DNA of 64,000 nucleotides from Paraphoma chrysanthemicola (GCA_020744225.1 JAGMWG010000009.1:744001-808000), one strand, 5' to 3'; positions 46,233-58,359 are shown, numbered from the stretch's first letter. Made by a program: numbers and translations. The notes: a model not told the origin generated them from the sequence alone.

Positions 46233-48757
46233 CTACCTAATGCCAAACCTACTTCCCAGCGTTCCAAACCTCTCCGTAGTAGTTGTTGGTTTCGTTGGAC
46301 TCTGCGCAGCAACTTGCGCGCCTTCGGTTACTTTCTCTATCAGGATCGCGCCCTTCATATTATCCACCTTGCCGTACTTCCTGTTCCTCTGTGCAACATC
46401 GAAAAACTCATCGCTGTTTTCTGTACCCATCAATGCAACAGTTTGCGTCAGCTCGTCTAAGTTTTCCATCAGGATCGGATTGTTGAGGGAAGACACAAAG
46501 TCGGAAAGGTATCGTGTGTCCATGGCCAAAGCTGCAACGGCGAAAGGCGTGATACGCTTGACGCCCTCGTCGAGCGTAAGGTCCAGGATTGCGCTGCTAG
46601 CGTGAGACAGTGCGTCGAAGTAGATGAATTCCTTGATCTCGGTTGGAAGAGCGAGAAGCACAGAAGACATGATGTTGCTGAGGTATCGTGTCAATTCGAG
46701 CATATACTCGCTTGGTTCATGTGAAGGCTTTGTGGCCATCCAGTCGTACTCCGCCGTTTCGATGAGGTCGTCAATCTTGCTGTTCACCAGCTCAAAGATG
46801 CGATCCGAGGCCTGCTTCTTGGCGAGCTTGAAGCGCTCCGTAGCATCGAGCACGATTGGACCCGTGGCTGATGGTGAGCTTCGAGCTTGGAATAATAGGT
46901 CTTGAAGCTCGACACAGGCGGTCTCGAAGTGCTCAAGGTTGGTCAGGATTTGAACAATTTGGCCAGGGTACTGGGATGACAGGCGGTCGATGAGTGACTG
47001 GCACACCTTCTGGCAGAGAAGGTCATCTAGTGCGGTACGCAATGTTTCGTCGATAATGCTGGACTTCTGGAAGTAGTCATCGCTGAAGAGATAGATCTGA
47101 TTCAGGAAGTTCCGGATATCTATGCAGCATAGCGGGTACATTTGTGAGAAGGGCAGGACACATGGAAAGCTGTGATTAACGTTAGTGTGGACGTGACTAG
47201 GGAAGCTCAAATAGACTTACGTAAGCTCCTCTCGCGTCTTGTCTGGTGAGTACCAACTGACAGTGACTACTTTGTCGTACTCTTCCACGCTATTGATGGG
47301 CATCGGCATATAGTCATCCGTCTGGACAATTTCCAGAAAGTCGTCGCTGAAACGCTGCTTCAGGAGTTCAGAGTACTTTGAGAAGAGCGTTAACAGAAGG
47401 TCGTTCATGGCGGCCACAGAGTAGCCCCATTTCTGATGATCTGGTAAGTAGACTATCAAGTGATAGTGGAAAAGCAATCTTTACCTCCATTGTGAGCATG
47501 AAGAGGGCCACTCGACCCTTAATCCGTAGTAGCAGCTCATCATTTTCTACCATGTGAAGGCTCTTCGTGATAAGATTGATGGCGCTTTGGCACATCGAGT
47601 CCCACAACTCGTCAACCTAGATTGAAGTTAGTCTTGATATAAATAGAAGAGCGCCTCTACTCACGTCTGAGTGATGTCGTAAATTCGCCGTCTTCGACAT
47701 TGTTGCCTTTTCAATGATTGCAAAACCGGCAATGCTCTCTAGCAAGCTGCTCAGATCCCCACATTCTTCATCGAGGAGGTTAAGCTTCGTTGGGATGATC
47801 AAGTCTTTCTGTGTCCGACGATCTGCCGCATACTCAGACCGAAATTGATCACTCTTCCCGAGAGTCTCATTGATATGCATCGCTTCAAATAAGGGCGAGA
47901 AGTCGGTTTCGTTTCCAGCTTCTTCGTTATTGAGTACGTCAAATTCATCAGTCTCGTCAGCTACAAGTTCGATTGCTGAGTTCAGCTTGAACTTGGAGAA
48001 TCGCAAGTCTGCTTCTGAGCGGTCCTGGTTTCGCGTTCGTCGTACATCTGTGTAATAGAAGGAGACCTCACCGAGGAATTGCGCCGATTCTCGAATTCGG
48101 AACAGCCAGGTACTGAGGTCCGTCTTGACCGCTTCTCTGATCTGGTCTTGCGTCTGCGGTACGGATTTTTCGATCATGTTGGCGATCTTGTACCGATCGA
48201 TAGCTTTCAAATGTACCGTTTGAAGTTCATCCAAGGCGCGCAATGCAGCGTAGTAGTTCTTCTCCCTGAGCATGTCCTGCACCTGATTCGCTATTCTCAA
48301 CACATTGAGACACGCGTTGAGGGCCTGTGTGGCTTCATTGATGTTTTGCCGTACGCCTCGAGAATCTACAAGAGCCTTCTTCTGCTCTGCTAGCTTTTCG
48401 ATGCTTTCTTGAATGGACTCATTCAGCTGCAAAATCTCACCGCTCATCTGCACCGTCTGATCCCGGATCCGGAGCATAGAATCGACTGAGCTGACGAAAT
48501 CTTGGTGGTTTGCATTGCATATTTTCTCAATCTCAGCTTCTCGATCATTCGAAAATTGGTCGAAAGCAAACTGGAGCTGGTTTGAGTAGCGTGAATCCTT
48601 CATTATCGGAATGAGTTGGTCAATGTAGTCCGAGCCCATAGACGACTGGGAGATCTAGAACGACTTAGCTTATAAGCCGGGACTCGCATGGTGATGTATC
48701 TGGTACCTGTTTGATAGCCATCCATAGGTCATCCTGGGGATCCACAGCGGAAGGCAT
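46233..48757 (-). CDS. SEC15: Exocyst complex subunit SEC15
   Basis: A subunit of the exocyst, the complex that tethers secretory vesicles to the plasma membrane; Sec15 is the effector of the Rab GTPase Sec4. The predicted protein has 773 residues from five exons: 48757-48707, 48654-47665, 47616-47485, 47432-47221 and 47169-46233. Introns are 48-52 bp and frames close exactly. The 17-codon first exon (MPSAVDPQDDLWMAIKQ) was placed because an acceptor at 48655 leads in frame to ISQSSMGSDYIDQLIP. Family stretches include YAADRRTQKDLIIP, LDEECGDLSSLLESIAGF and KWGYSVAAMNDLLLTLFSKY. The N-terminal third has coiled-coil character (EILQLNESIQESIEKLAEQ). It is divergent from LYS9 with 372 bp between start codons. 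Confidence 0.95.
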
Positions 48758-49129
48758 GATGGCAGCTGCCTGTCGCGACGCCGCGTCCAGATGATCGAAG
48801 AGACCTCACTCGATGTACATGCAGAATCACGAACCACGCCTAGCTGTTCTGGGTCGCAGGCGAGAGATGACGCTGAAGTCCATCGACGTTGGAAGGTGAA
48901 ACGCGTACCTGGCCGCAATGTCCGCGACGGCTGCTAAGACGAGTTTGGCCTAGCGTCGGCTTTACCGCGGGCTCGATCTGCGCCCCACTTTTGCTGTCCG
49001 AGTGGCGCGTTGCGGAGCGATGACGGAGCGCCCCCGCCAAAGTTTGAGAATTCCGATTCGGACTGAACGCGTGAAGATATAACTTTCACATTACTGCCCA
49101 ATTCACCGTCAAACATCAAAACATACATC
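48758..49129. promoter_or_regulatory. Divergent promoter, SEC15 / LYS9
   Basis: The 372-bp space between the start codons carries both promoters. The clearest element is the inverted CCG-N3-CGG at 49053-49061, described separately. Confidence 0.5.
49052..49062. promoter_or_regulatory. Candidate Zn2Cys6 regulator site TCCGATTCGGA
   Basis: TCCGATTCGGA is a perfect inverted repeat (TCCGA-T-TCGGA) with CCG-N3-CGG geometry, 68 bp before the LYS9 ATG. Yeast LYS genes are driven by the Zn2Cys6 factor Lys14, whose site (TCCRNYGGA) is related but has a different spacing. Which factor binds here is unknown. Confidence 0.4.
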
Positions 49130-50797
49130 ATGGAGGCCATCACAAGTACGACCACCTTGTCCTTACTGCTCCCGAGTAAACGCTAATATCATCAGACAAA
49201 TTTCAGGAAGTTCTTGGTTCCGTTAGTGGTACTGCTACCACAGGAGCGTACAGCGGAAAGTGAGTGCAATGTTAGCACCACGAGCTGTAGTCATGTCTAA
49301 TCCCATTCAGGTCTGCTCTCCTGCTTGGTGCAGGCTTCGTGTAAGTATATCGCAGATAACTCCAGACAATGTGCTAACCAACGTAGCACTCGACCAACTG
49401 TTGAGGTACTGGCCAAGTCTGGTGTCAAGGTCACTGTCGGTATGGCTGCTTTTATCACACCTGGGACGAATATGCTAACACATTGCAGCTTGCAGGACTC
49501 TTGAGAAGGCGCAGGCGCTTGCGAAGGGCATCAGCAACACCAATGCTATCAGCGTATGCATTCCCAACCATCTTTGGCGAGAACTGGCAGCTAACACGAC
49601 CAGCTCGATGTCAACAACGCCGATGCTCTCGATGCGGAGGTCGCTAAAGTTGACGTCGTGATCAGCTTGATCCCCTACACATTCCACGCCACCGTCATCA
49701 AGTCGGCCATCCGCAAGAAGAAGAATGTCGTCACAACCTCATACGTCTCGCCAGCGATGATGGAGCTTGATGCTCAAGCAAAGGAGGCCGGCATCACCGT
49801 CATGAACGAGATCGGTGTCGACCCTGGTGTCGACCATCTTTCCGCCGTTCTGACCATCGATGAGGTACACAAGGCTGGCGGCAAGATCTTGTCGTTCAAG
49901 TCATACTGTGGAGGTCTTCCAGCCCCCGAGAGCTCAGACAACCCACTCGGATACAAGTTCTCGTGGAGCTCGCGAGGTGTGCTTTTGGCCCTCAGGAATC
50001 AGGCCAAGTACTACCTGGATGGCGAGATCAAGGAGGTCGAAGGCCCTGAGCTGATGGCTGAGGCCAAGCCGTACTTCATCTATCCCGGCTACGCTTTCGT
50101 CGCATACCCCAACCGCGACTCAACTCCCTACAAAGAGCGCTACAATATCCCGGAGGCACAAACCATCATTCGTGGTACGTTGCGATACCAAGGTTTCCCC
50201 GAGTACATCAAGTGCTTGGTCGATATTGGCTTCCTCTCAGAGGACCCCAAGGACTTCCTCAAGGAGGGCGAGAAGCGCACATGGAGAGACGCTACTGCCA
50301 AGGTAATTGGTGCATCCAGCGACAAAGATGAGGACATCATCTGGGCTATCAGCTCAAGGACGAAGTTCGCAAGTACCGAGGAGAAGGATCGCATCATCAC
50401 AGGTCTTCGCTGGATCGGTCTACTGTCTGATGAGCAGATTACACCACGCGGCAACCCGCTCGACACACTTTGCGCTACACTTGAGCAGAAGATGCAGTAC
50501 GAGGAGGGCGAGCGTGATTTCCTCATGCTGCAACACAAGTTCGAGATTGAGAACAAGGATGGAAGCAGGGTCATCCGCACATCAACCCTCGCTGATTATG
50601 GCGACCCCAAGGGCTACTCGGCTATGGCTAAGCTTGTCGGTGTGCCATGTGCTATTGCCGTCCAGCAGGTGCTCGATGGCACCCTGAGCGAGAAGGGTAT
50701 CCTTGCGCCCATGAGCCCCGAGATTTGCAGGCCACTGTTGAAGACATTGGAGGAGCAGTATGGTGTCCAGTTCAAGGAGAAGACTGTTCCTGCTTAG
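49130..50797 (+). CDS. LYS9: Saccharopine dehydrogenase (NADP+, L-glutamate-forming)
   Basis: Catalyses the penultimate step of the fungal alpha-aminoadipate lysine pathway, joining aminoadipate semialdehyde and glutamate to form saccharopine. Six exons: 49130-49145, 49196-49259, 49311-49340, 49387-49439, 49489-49553 and 49604-50797. The 5' end is cut into tiny exons (16, 64, 30, 53 and 65 bp) with introns of about 46-51 bp, and all frames close to give 473 residues, close to the yeast enzyme. The Rossmann glycine motif LLLGAGFV is assembled across the exon 3-4 junction. Further landmarks are ISLIPYTFHATVIKSAI, NEIGVDPGVDHL, YCGGLPAPESSDNPLGYKFS and KLVGVPCAIAVQQVLDG. The protein starts MEAITNKFQ. 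Confidence 0.95.
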
Positions 50798-51851
50798 ATG
50801 CAATGAAGTTGATATAAGGGATGCCTTGCGGGAGTTCATACGGTTAGAAAAACTAGACCCCTGAATACATGATCCATGGTATACCACAATTTGCTTACTG
50901 CTGCAGTTGCAGCATTATCATTAAATCTGGAGCAACAAGCGTGGATAACTGTTTGTCTTTGGTATTTGAGAGGCTTCTAGAGACGAGCAATGCAGTGATG
51001 CTGCCATAAGACTTACCTTTTTCCCACCACGAACGGGCCGTGCATTTGGTGTACCTAAGACCATCAGCGTCATCTTATATTCCAGCCTCCAGAAGCACAA
51101 GGCTGTTGAAGTCTTTCTGGCGCTAGAGAATGTAGTGCGCAACGTGTATTTTATTCGATGGCTGTGATTGGTTTGGCGCTCTTCCACGCCCCTTTATGGA
51201 AGCCGCAAGGTTTGTGCCCCGCTCTCTGCGCTAGAAGTTGCAGTGCACTTCGGGGGCGACTTTGGGTTTATACATAAGAAAAATTCGTTGTGAAGATACC
51301 ACGCCATGCGTGCAGTCGGATGCCATTGAAGCTCAATTAGATAAGCCGTTCTTACACATTGGCACGATGCGAGATTTACCACCAGTGGACCATTCGACAC
51401 AGCTATACATTGAATCTCACTATCCACGCTCACAAGAGCGAAGCGGGAGCTTATCTCATTGAGCATGTGGTTGTTTTAGGGCGCATAATAATGTGCGTAG
51501 ATGCATGGGGAGATGTTGCGCGGTGTAAGCTGTGCTGTGTGCCAACTGGTAGCCCGGGGGTTACTGAATGAGGATCGGTTACAGTTCTTCGATAATGCGG
51601 GCGTGTTGGCTTGGGTGGTAAAGATGAGAGAGAAGGCGAAAGAGTTGCAGGATAACGTTGTGAGAGGGAATGAAAGATGTATTCTCTGGCAGTCAGTGCT
51701 CCTGTTGTGAGGTCTCTCAGAATCAAGTTCGATCGAGATCGCTATTTAAATCAGACTACAATTAACCACCCTATAAGCTTGATCGTAATGCTAACATGAA
51801 CGACTCAGCATGTACCATATATTGTTTATCGTAACATGTTGACTCAAGAGA
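50798..51851. other. Intergenic region, LYS9 to MFS gene
   Basis: About 1.05 kb between two convergent genes. Only short frames without motifs are present. A single inverted copy of the 20-bp repeat core lies at 51229-51248. Confidence 0.5.
51229..51248 (-). repeat. Isolated inverted copy of the 42-46 kb repeat core
   Basis: On the minus strand this reads GTGCACTGCAACTTCTAGCG, differing from the array consensus at two adjacent positions. It lies 5 kb from the array, beyond SEC15 and LYS9. Confidence 0.6.
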
Positions 51852-54031
51852 TCAGATTGTATCGCCATGTTGGGGAGGTGGCACTCGTGCTGTCTTGCCT
51901 GGAAGTCTACGTAATTCGATTGTCTGCATCATTCGTGTGTTGCTTGGATTTGGCTGATGCTCGACCTTCTTCCCCCGGTCCACGCCCAGGACAGCTCCGT
52001 CAGCTTTGTCGCTGAGTTGATGAGCGCGCAGGAAGAAGTTTGCGATGAACGAGAGGCCAGCTGCTACTACAAACTGAGTAGTGTCAACTACATCAAAGGT
52101 CAAAAGTTCGAGATACGTACCATGATCCATACCGATCTCAGCGATCGGAAATAAGCATCTTTGACGAAGTGCTGCTGTGCTGGTGGGAGAGTGCGGATAA
52201 GCTCCACGCTTGCGGATGCTTCATCGCCGCTGAACATACTGGCTACTTCTTCGCCAACCTCGCCTACAAGCTTGTGACTAGAGGCATTCATCTGATTCTG
52301 GAAGATGACGCCACCAGCAACGACAGCCACCGTAGTCGCAAGCGATCGGATGAACGTCATGGTAGCCTGTATAACCGCGGTGTCCATGACCGTCATTGCA
52401 GCTTGCGCAGCGATGAGTGGAGGCTCAATATTCATGCCAATTCCTATGCCAGTGATGATTTCGAAGATAATGAGCTTGGTGAGGCTTTCGCCAATCTTGA
52501 GGTTGATGAGAAGGCCGGATCCAAGAACCAGAAAGATTTGTGCTACATATGTGATGGGTAGATATGTTCCGGTTTTCTGGATATAGGCACCTACACAGGC
52601 TGCGGAAAGAGAACATGCAACAATGAGCGGAATAAGATGGACTCCAGAGACGAGCGCGTTAACGCCCAGAACCGATTGCGAATACAGCGGCAGATAATAC
52701 GACAAGCCAATAAGGATGTAGAAGTTGCATGACCATACCATATACGCAGCCACTGTGGAGCGATGTGTGAAAAGGCGCAATGGAATGACGGGATTCTTGG
52801 TGAATTTCCACTCATTGACGACGAAGATGCCGATCGTGACGATCCCAAAGATAATAAGGCAAGTGACAGTAGGTGATGACCATGGGAACGAGATATTCCC
52901 AAAGTCCAGGCCCAAGAGTATCATCATTGCTGCGCCCATGATCAGAACGCTTCCCACCCAGTCGATGGCTTTGAGGCCTACAAGTAGGGGCGTATGTGGT
53001 GAAGGCAATTTCAAGAAAACGGACAGCACGATACAGACCACGATTCCAACTGGTAGATTGATCCAAAAACACCAGCGCCAGCTTACTTTTGTCGTGAAGC
53101 TGCCACCAATGACCGGACCTATCGCACTTCCGATAGCCCAAACTAGGGACGTAATAGCGAGGTACAAGCCGCGATCGCGTAGGGAAAATGTGTCGCAAAT
53201 GATAATGTTGACCATTGTACCCATTCCTGCGGATCCAAGACCTTGTATCGCTCGTCCCACAATCAGCGAGTGCATGCTAGGAGCTACTGCGCAGAGCAAG
53301 CTTCCTCCCAAGAATATGGCGAGTGCGATCAGGAGCATAGGTTTACGACCCCAGATGTCGGCAAGCGACCCCCAAACTGGTGTACTGACTGTGCTTGAGA
53401 GTATGAAAGCGCTTCCGATCCAGACGTAGCCAGAGTTGGAATGGAAATGGCGTACGATTGTCGGGATAGCCGGCGTAATGATGGTCAGATCGAGCGCGGA
53501 TAGAAGGACGGACATACATAGTGGTGTCATGAGCAGCGAGATGGCAGTCGTGGAGAGTTCGTTGATAACCCGTTCTTCTGAGTCTGTGGCCCTTGATGCT
53601 GACGGATGTGCAGAGGTTTCAGGCGAAAAGACTTCGGTTGCAGATGCATCAGCGGCGCGGAGAGCCTTGTCGTTCGCAATTATCGCACGAGGCATACTTC
53701 GCAGCGGTTCGATCTTGTCAACTTCCAACGCTTGAGATGCTACGTGATGCATCTCTGGACTCTTGTGTGCAGATGGGATTGTCTCCACAGTACTAGTATC
53801 GCTGGGCGCTATCACCGGAGTTGGCGCAGTCTCCACGGCTTTGATGCCGTTTAGCGCAACAGGAAAAGCAGGATTGCTGCTATTCGGCAGTGTCGCAGAC
53901 GCTCGTCTGGCGTTTGTTCGTCGCCATACTGTTGCGCCTGGTGCGGACTGCAAATGCGACAGCTGCGAATGGCGATCAAATGACAGCCAGAGCGCGAAGT
54001 CATCCGCAGGGAAAGAGTCGGACAGCGACAT
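51852..54031 (-). CDS. MFS drug:H+ antiporter-type transporter, DHA2 (14-TM) family
   Basis: A 710-residue major facilitator exporter from exons 54031-52121 and 52073-51852. The 47-bp intron (GTACGT..ACTCAG) replaces a short false ending with FVVAAGLSFIANFFLRAHQL, which is the last helix. The N-terminal about 160 residues are hydrophilic and Ser/Thr/Ala-rich, long for the family. The membrane part carries family markers: SALDLTIITPAIPTI in helix 1, GSLADIWGRKPMLL (motif A) and SAIGPVIGGSFT (motif C-like), with about 14 hydrophobic segments. Relatives export antifungals or secondary metabolites; no biosynthetic gene is in this window to suggest a substrate. It is divergent from the Zn2Cys6 regulator at 55872, a common exporter-regulator arrangement. 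A CCG-N3-CGG site is 217 bp upstream of its start. Confidence 0.92.
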
Positions 54032-54247
54032 CTAGACTGTAATTATAAAATTCGCAGAGCTCGATTTTCACGGGCGCGCGTAGCAGCGTGTACTTGAGTA
54101 AGCAGGCTTCTTCATGAAGAAGATTGCCTTGAAACAAGACGTGGTGTGCTCGACCTCCAACGTAAGCAGCGAGGCACAGCCACGGAGATCATTCGGACGT
54201 GACTTCGTGTTGGGCAAATTCAGACTTCCTGTCGATGGAACATCATT

Positions 54248-54256
54248 CCGTATCGG
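54248..54256. promoter_or_regulatory. Candidate Zn2Cys6 site CCGTATCGG
   Basis: An inverted CCG-N3-CGG motif 217 bp upstream of the exporter start codon. Many Zn2Cys6 proteins bind CGG triplets with fixed spacing. The adjacent divergent gene encodes such a protein, so it is the natural candidate (inference). Confidence 0.35.
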
Positions 54257-55314
54257 CATCCGAGACAGACGTAGAAATCTCACTTCATTTTCTGACAAGA
54301 CTTGCAGGTTGCAGCAGACTAGTGATTCATGTTGGGCACGTGACCACCGCTTTCATCATCGCCGATATACTACCCCACATGTTCGGCTGCATAGTTTGCG
54401 TCATTTGGACGGTCCAAATACGGATGAGAATGATCTGACTACGTCCATGTTGTCTTGCCGGATGTCTTGCCACAATGTCAAGAGCTTGGGGCTTCGGAGC
54501 AGATGGACCACCCTGCACTCCCTAGCAATGTGGTCTGAATAGGTCCAAGCTCAAGGGTCCTTGGATCGCATGACCTCAAACTGCCAACCCTAGTGAAATC
54601 AGTTGTCTGGATAACGTGCATGCTCATGCTGATTGAAACCGACACACAGTGGCGAACGCATCCAGGCCCCGGTCTAAGGCTGGCGTGGCACTATCAACGT
54701 ACGCCGTTGCTGTAGCGACTCGATTCCGTCCAGGAAGACACTCTGGACACACGACCACCTTCCATGTGCGTAACGCAGGACACGACAGATGCAGCCATCG
54801 TACCACCCTGTCGGGCAGGATGAACGTGGATCTGCAATAAGCTTTACTCAACACGCTGCTACAGCAGGGATGTATTAGGAATTGTTACCAAACTCCCCGG
54901 CATCTTTGTGGGTTGGGATTCGGTGTCCCGTTTCATGGAGTATCACTCAATGGGCACCCTGAGCAATACTCAATTCCTGGAGCGCTTTGGCGAGACAGAT
55001 CCAACTACCTGAAACTCGACAAGGACAACGCGAATCGTTGCCTGGAAGCCGTGGGATGGCGATTGATCGATCAAGCGCTGCTGTACCGGAGATGAGTTGT
55101 TGGAGATTGTGGGCGCGAAAGCAGTTGGTGGGATAGATGATGTAGGTCAATCAGGTGGTTTCTGCGGTAACAAGGTCATGAGTCAGTGCGAAGCGTGACT
55201 TGCTCGACCTCGAATCTGGTCATTGCCAATAGTAGACCTACGGCGGCACGAATGTCCGTTGTTTGGGCATTCCTGGCGTTATGGGAGGCCTTCTCCTTTC
55301 CTGAACCAATCGCT

Positions 55315-55403
55315 GTATGAAGAAGCTAGTTTTGGGTGATGCACCGAGCTTGGTGATTGATGTATCTGAGCCGGTTCGTCACCCAAAACCAGTTTCTTCG
55401 TAC
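55315..55403. repeat. Imperfect palindrome: 31-bp arms, 27-bp loop
   Basis: The left arm is 55315-55345 and the right arm 55373-55403. Both contain the core GTTTTGGGTGA or its complement. The arms match at 26 of 31 positions and four of the five mismatches are transitions. It could form a hairpin or cruciform, act as an operator, or be a fragment of a small inverted-repeat element. Confidence 0.8.
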
Positions 55404-55871
55404 CTCATTGTTTTCTTATTTCGTGTCCGATGTCCGGTTACTGTCTGGCGCTGTAAAAGTATTGTCCAGTAGAACAGGTTTCATGCCTCATCGTACCCAT
55501 ACAGAACGCTTCCACAATGTTCTCCACTAGACAGCACTGAGCAGTTCGAAAGTATTGCCGAACAGCAGAGATGATGTCAGGGCTAAATCCGCGTATGTGG
55601 CCCGTGCTTCAAGAGCGTCGTTCCCTTTCCTATTGTGCGCTTCGTTGCTTACCATCCCTAACAAACGCATCTTAATCAGAACCTGTCATAGGGCAAGATG
55701 GAGCATTTGTCGCGTAGCGACTCAGTCTTTTCGCGAGCACGTGTGGATTAGAGTTTGCGATCTCCGAGTCAGCGGCGTGGTTATATCCGAGAAGCGTCTT
55801 CTCCGAGCTAGGGCTTACATGTTCATGATAAGACCGCGCCTTTGCCGTGTTGTTGATCAGCACTCAGAATC

Positions 55872-58359
55872 ATGGATAACTTGACACGGAAGCAAAGGCG
55901 ACAGCGCGCAATTCTTTCTTGCAATGATTGTCGACGAAGAAAGCTGAAGTGCGATCGACTCAGCCCATGTAATCGATGCATCAAAGGGGGCATCACCGAC
56001 TCGTGCGCATATGGCGTTGACGTGCATACCATTGCACCAGAAGGAGACCAGAACGGCCCGAGGAAGAAACAGCGGACATATTCTGCTCGACCAAGACGAT
56101 CAACCGACGAGCAAGGTTCAATCGGTCCCTACAGTGAGAGCGATGTTTTCAATGAGGGGGGATCTATGGAGCCCGGATCGGCGGCTCAGCCAGACTTGGA
56201 TCCGCTGAAGCGTGGTGATATTGACTTCCGTGAACACCTATCTGGAGAAGAGCAGCAACGGAAAGATCAAGTCGAGTTTCTGGCCAAGTCCCCGGAACTC
56301 AAAGCAACTACCGACGTTACTACGACCATGGTTATGTTGAAGGGACGGAGCTTTGGAACCCACTTTTATGGTCCTACTGCCGCAATGTCAGTGGTCGCTC
56401 ATGTAGGTTTAGTGTGCAATCGTGCCTTTCATTGGTTTCCTGTAGAGGCGCTTGTGAACATAACTTTCTGATATCCAAACACGGCTGACTGTAACAGTTT
56501 CCAGATTTGCGGCTATTCATGAAAGAAGCATACGGGCAATCTACTGCTCGAAGGCTGTCGCAAGATATCAAAGCGTCAGAAGATCGTGTGCGTAGCCTAC
56601 GAGCACAGCATCGAATCTTTCGAATCGGAAGACTGCGAGACCTATTGCCAGACCGACAAATCGTGGATGTGCTCTTGCGACGCTATTTCGAGACATATGA
56701 AACCACTTATCGCGTGATTCATGTTCCAACGTTCAACGAAGCGTACGCGTCCTACTGGACCTCACACAATACAGAAGATGTTGAAATGGACGCCCTCATA
56801 CTTGCCATGTTAGCGTGCTCAATATGCACATCGGTCATTGAAAGTCCAAGATACAATCATATAGGATCAACTTTCCACAGCAGATCAGTCCTCTGGCTCA
56901 GAGCTTGCGAAGCTTGGCTGAAGCGGCAAAGCAACAAGCGTCGCAGTCTAGCATCCCTCCAGGTTCGTTGTCTACGACTATTAGCTCTGGCAACGTCGAG
57001 CATAAAGGTCAAGGAATACTACCAGGAAGTGCAAGCTTACGTCGCACTTCTACGCTCAGCCGGCTTGCATCGAGATCCGAGCATTTTTGGTACGAGATGC
57101 TCAGTATTCGAAGGAGAGATGCGAAGACGACTGTGGGCAACCGCTATGGAGCTTGAGCTACAAGCCTCGATAGACAAAGGTATTGCGCAAAGCCCCCTTT
57201 CCCGTTTTCAAGATATTCACTGATCAACAGGAACATCCTCCATACTCGTCCTCGAACACGACTGCGCACCGCCGCGTAATGTTAACGACGTTGAGCTCTA
57301 CCCTAGCCTGGAAGTAATACCGAAGTCTCGAAGCAATAATATATTCACCGACACTTCATTTTTGCATAGCTCTATGCAGAGCATCGGTCTGAGGACGAGC
57401 TTGTGTGCCCAAGTGAACAGTCTGAAAGGAGGCTCAGAGCTCCACGAAACAATGCGCTCTGAGGATGACGTGCGCACGGCCCTAAAGGATATTCCACGAT
57501 GGACTGACCCAAGGTCTGGTCAAGCCCGAAATCTTCTTGATCTGCAGCTACGCCAGTTCTTGGTCGTTCTATATGCGCCTCGCGCACTGAAACCTGAGTC
57601 CAGCACCGTGTCCGATTCTCGGTATTCGATGTTCACTTCGTTGGAAGCAGCATCCAAGACGCTTGAGGTCCACAACAACTTGGTAGAGGCATCGAACTTC
57701 GCCCTAGTGCTTACGCGTAATGATTATTTTCGAGCAATGTTACTCATTTGCCATGTTACATACCACGCGAGGAGAGCTAGCGGTACGTTACTTTTCTTTG
57801 ATTCCCGGGTGTCACTCATGCTTCTAGATTCAATCATGCTGCGGCTCGCGAAACAAGTTTTTGAAGATTGCGTTGACAAATCTCTTCGTCTTCAGGAAGA
57901 GCGCGCATCTCGAACTGGTAGAGGTAGCGAGTTTTATTGGTACATCAGTGCTGCAGTCAGCTTGGTTCGAAAACAGTTCCAACCTTCGCAAACAGAAACC
58001 ATGCAGCGACAAGCCATTGATAGAGTAGCGAAGTTGTTGCACAAGTTTCTCTCGCTTCAAGATGAGCCTGATGAAAAGACCTTGGCGACGGAGGTCAGTC
58101 GGCTCTTGGCCACCGCAGTCAGGCCGAATGTTGACATTATCAGGTCATACTTGGGGAAACTCCTAATGCTACCATGCCTATCGACGTGGCCTTGCATGCC
58201 TACAATGAGCCTCCCACGATTGACGACTTTTCAAGTGCTGGACTGAGCCTCGACGCGTTCGGTGACGGACTTGGCGACACGCCAGCCTGGATGGACGATC
58301 TTTGGTTCTTTAACGTCCCTCCTCTTGACTTCAACGGCCAGTCCCACTCTACATACTAA
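55872..58359 (+). CDS. Zn2Cys6 transcription factor with fungal-specific regulatory domain
   Basis: Predicted 763 residues from exons 55872-56402, 56498-57179, 57231-58093 and 58144-58359. The Zn2Cys6 cluster has all six cysteines in standard spacing (C17, C20, C27, C33, C36, C45; CNDCRRRKLKCDR). A polar linker with KKQR follows. The fungal-specific transcription factor domain begins near residue 210 (VDVLLRRYFETYETTY, VIHVPTF) and continues through LRSAGLHRDPS and EMRRRLWATAMELEL. The last intron (58094-58143, GTCAGT..ATCAG, 50 bp) is my inference: it moves from one open frame to another and gives an acidic, aromatic C-terminus (AWMDDLWFFNVPP) typical of an activation domain. The overall form resembles fungal regulators of metabolite or stress genes. 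It probably acts on the divergent MFS gene (inference). Confidence 0.92.

Larger units (their letters stand above)
54032..55871. promoter_or_regulatory. Divergent region between MFS exporter and Zn2Cys6 regulator
   Basis: The 1.84-kb space contains no supportable gene. Two elements stand out and are listed separately: CCGTATCGG near the exporter and a long imperfect palindrome roughly 0.5 kb from the regulator. Confidence 0.5.

Noticed and set aside
54512..54525. CTGCACTCCCTAGC as another copy of the repeat core.
   Set aside because: The central CAAT part is missing and flanks do not match the array; too short to separate from chance.
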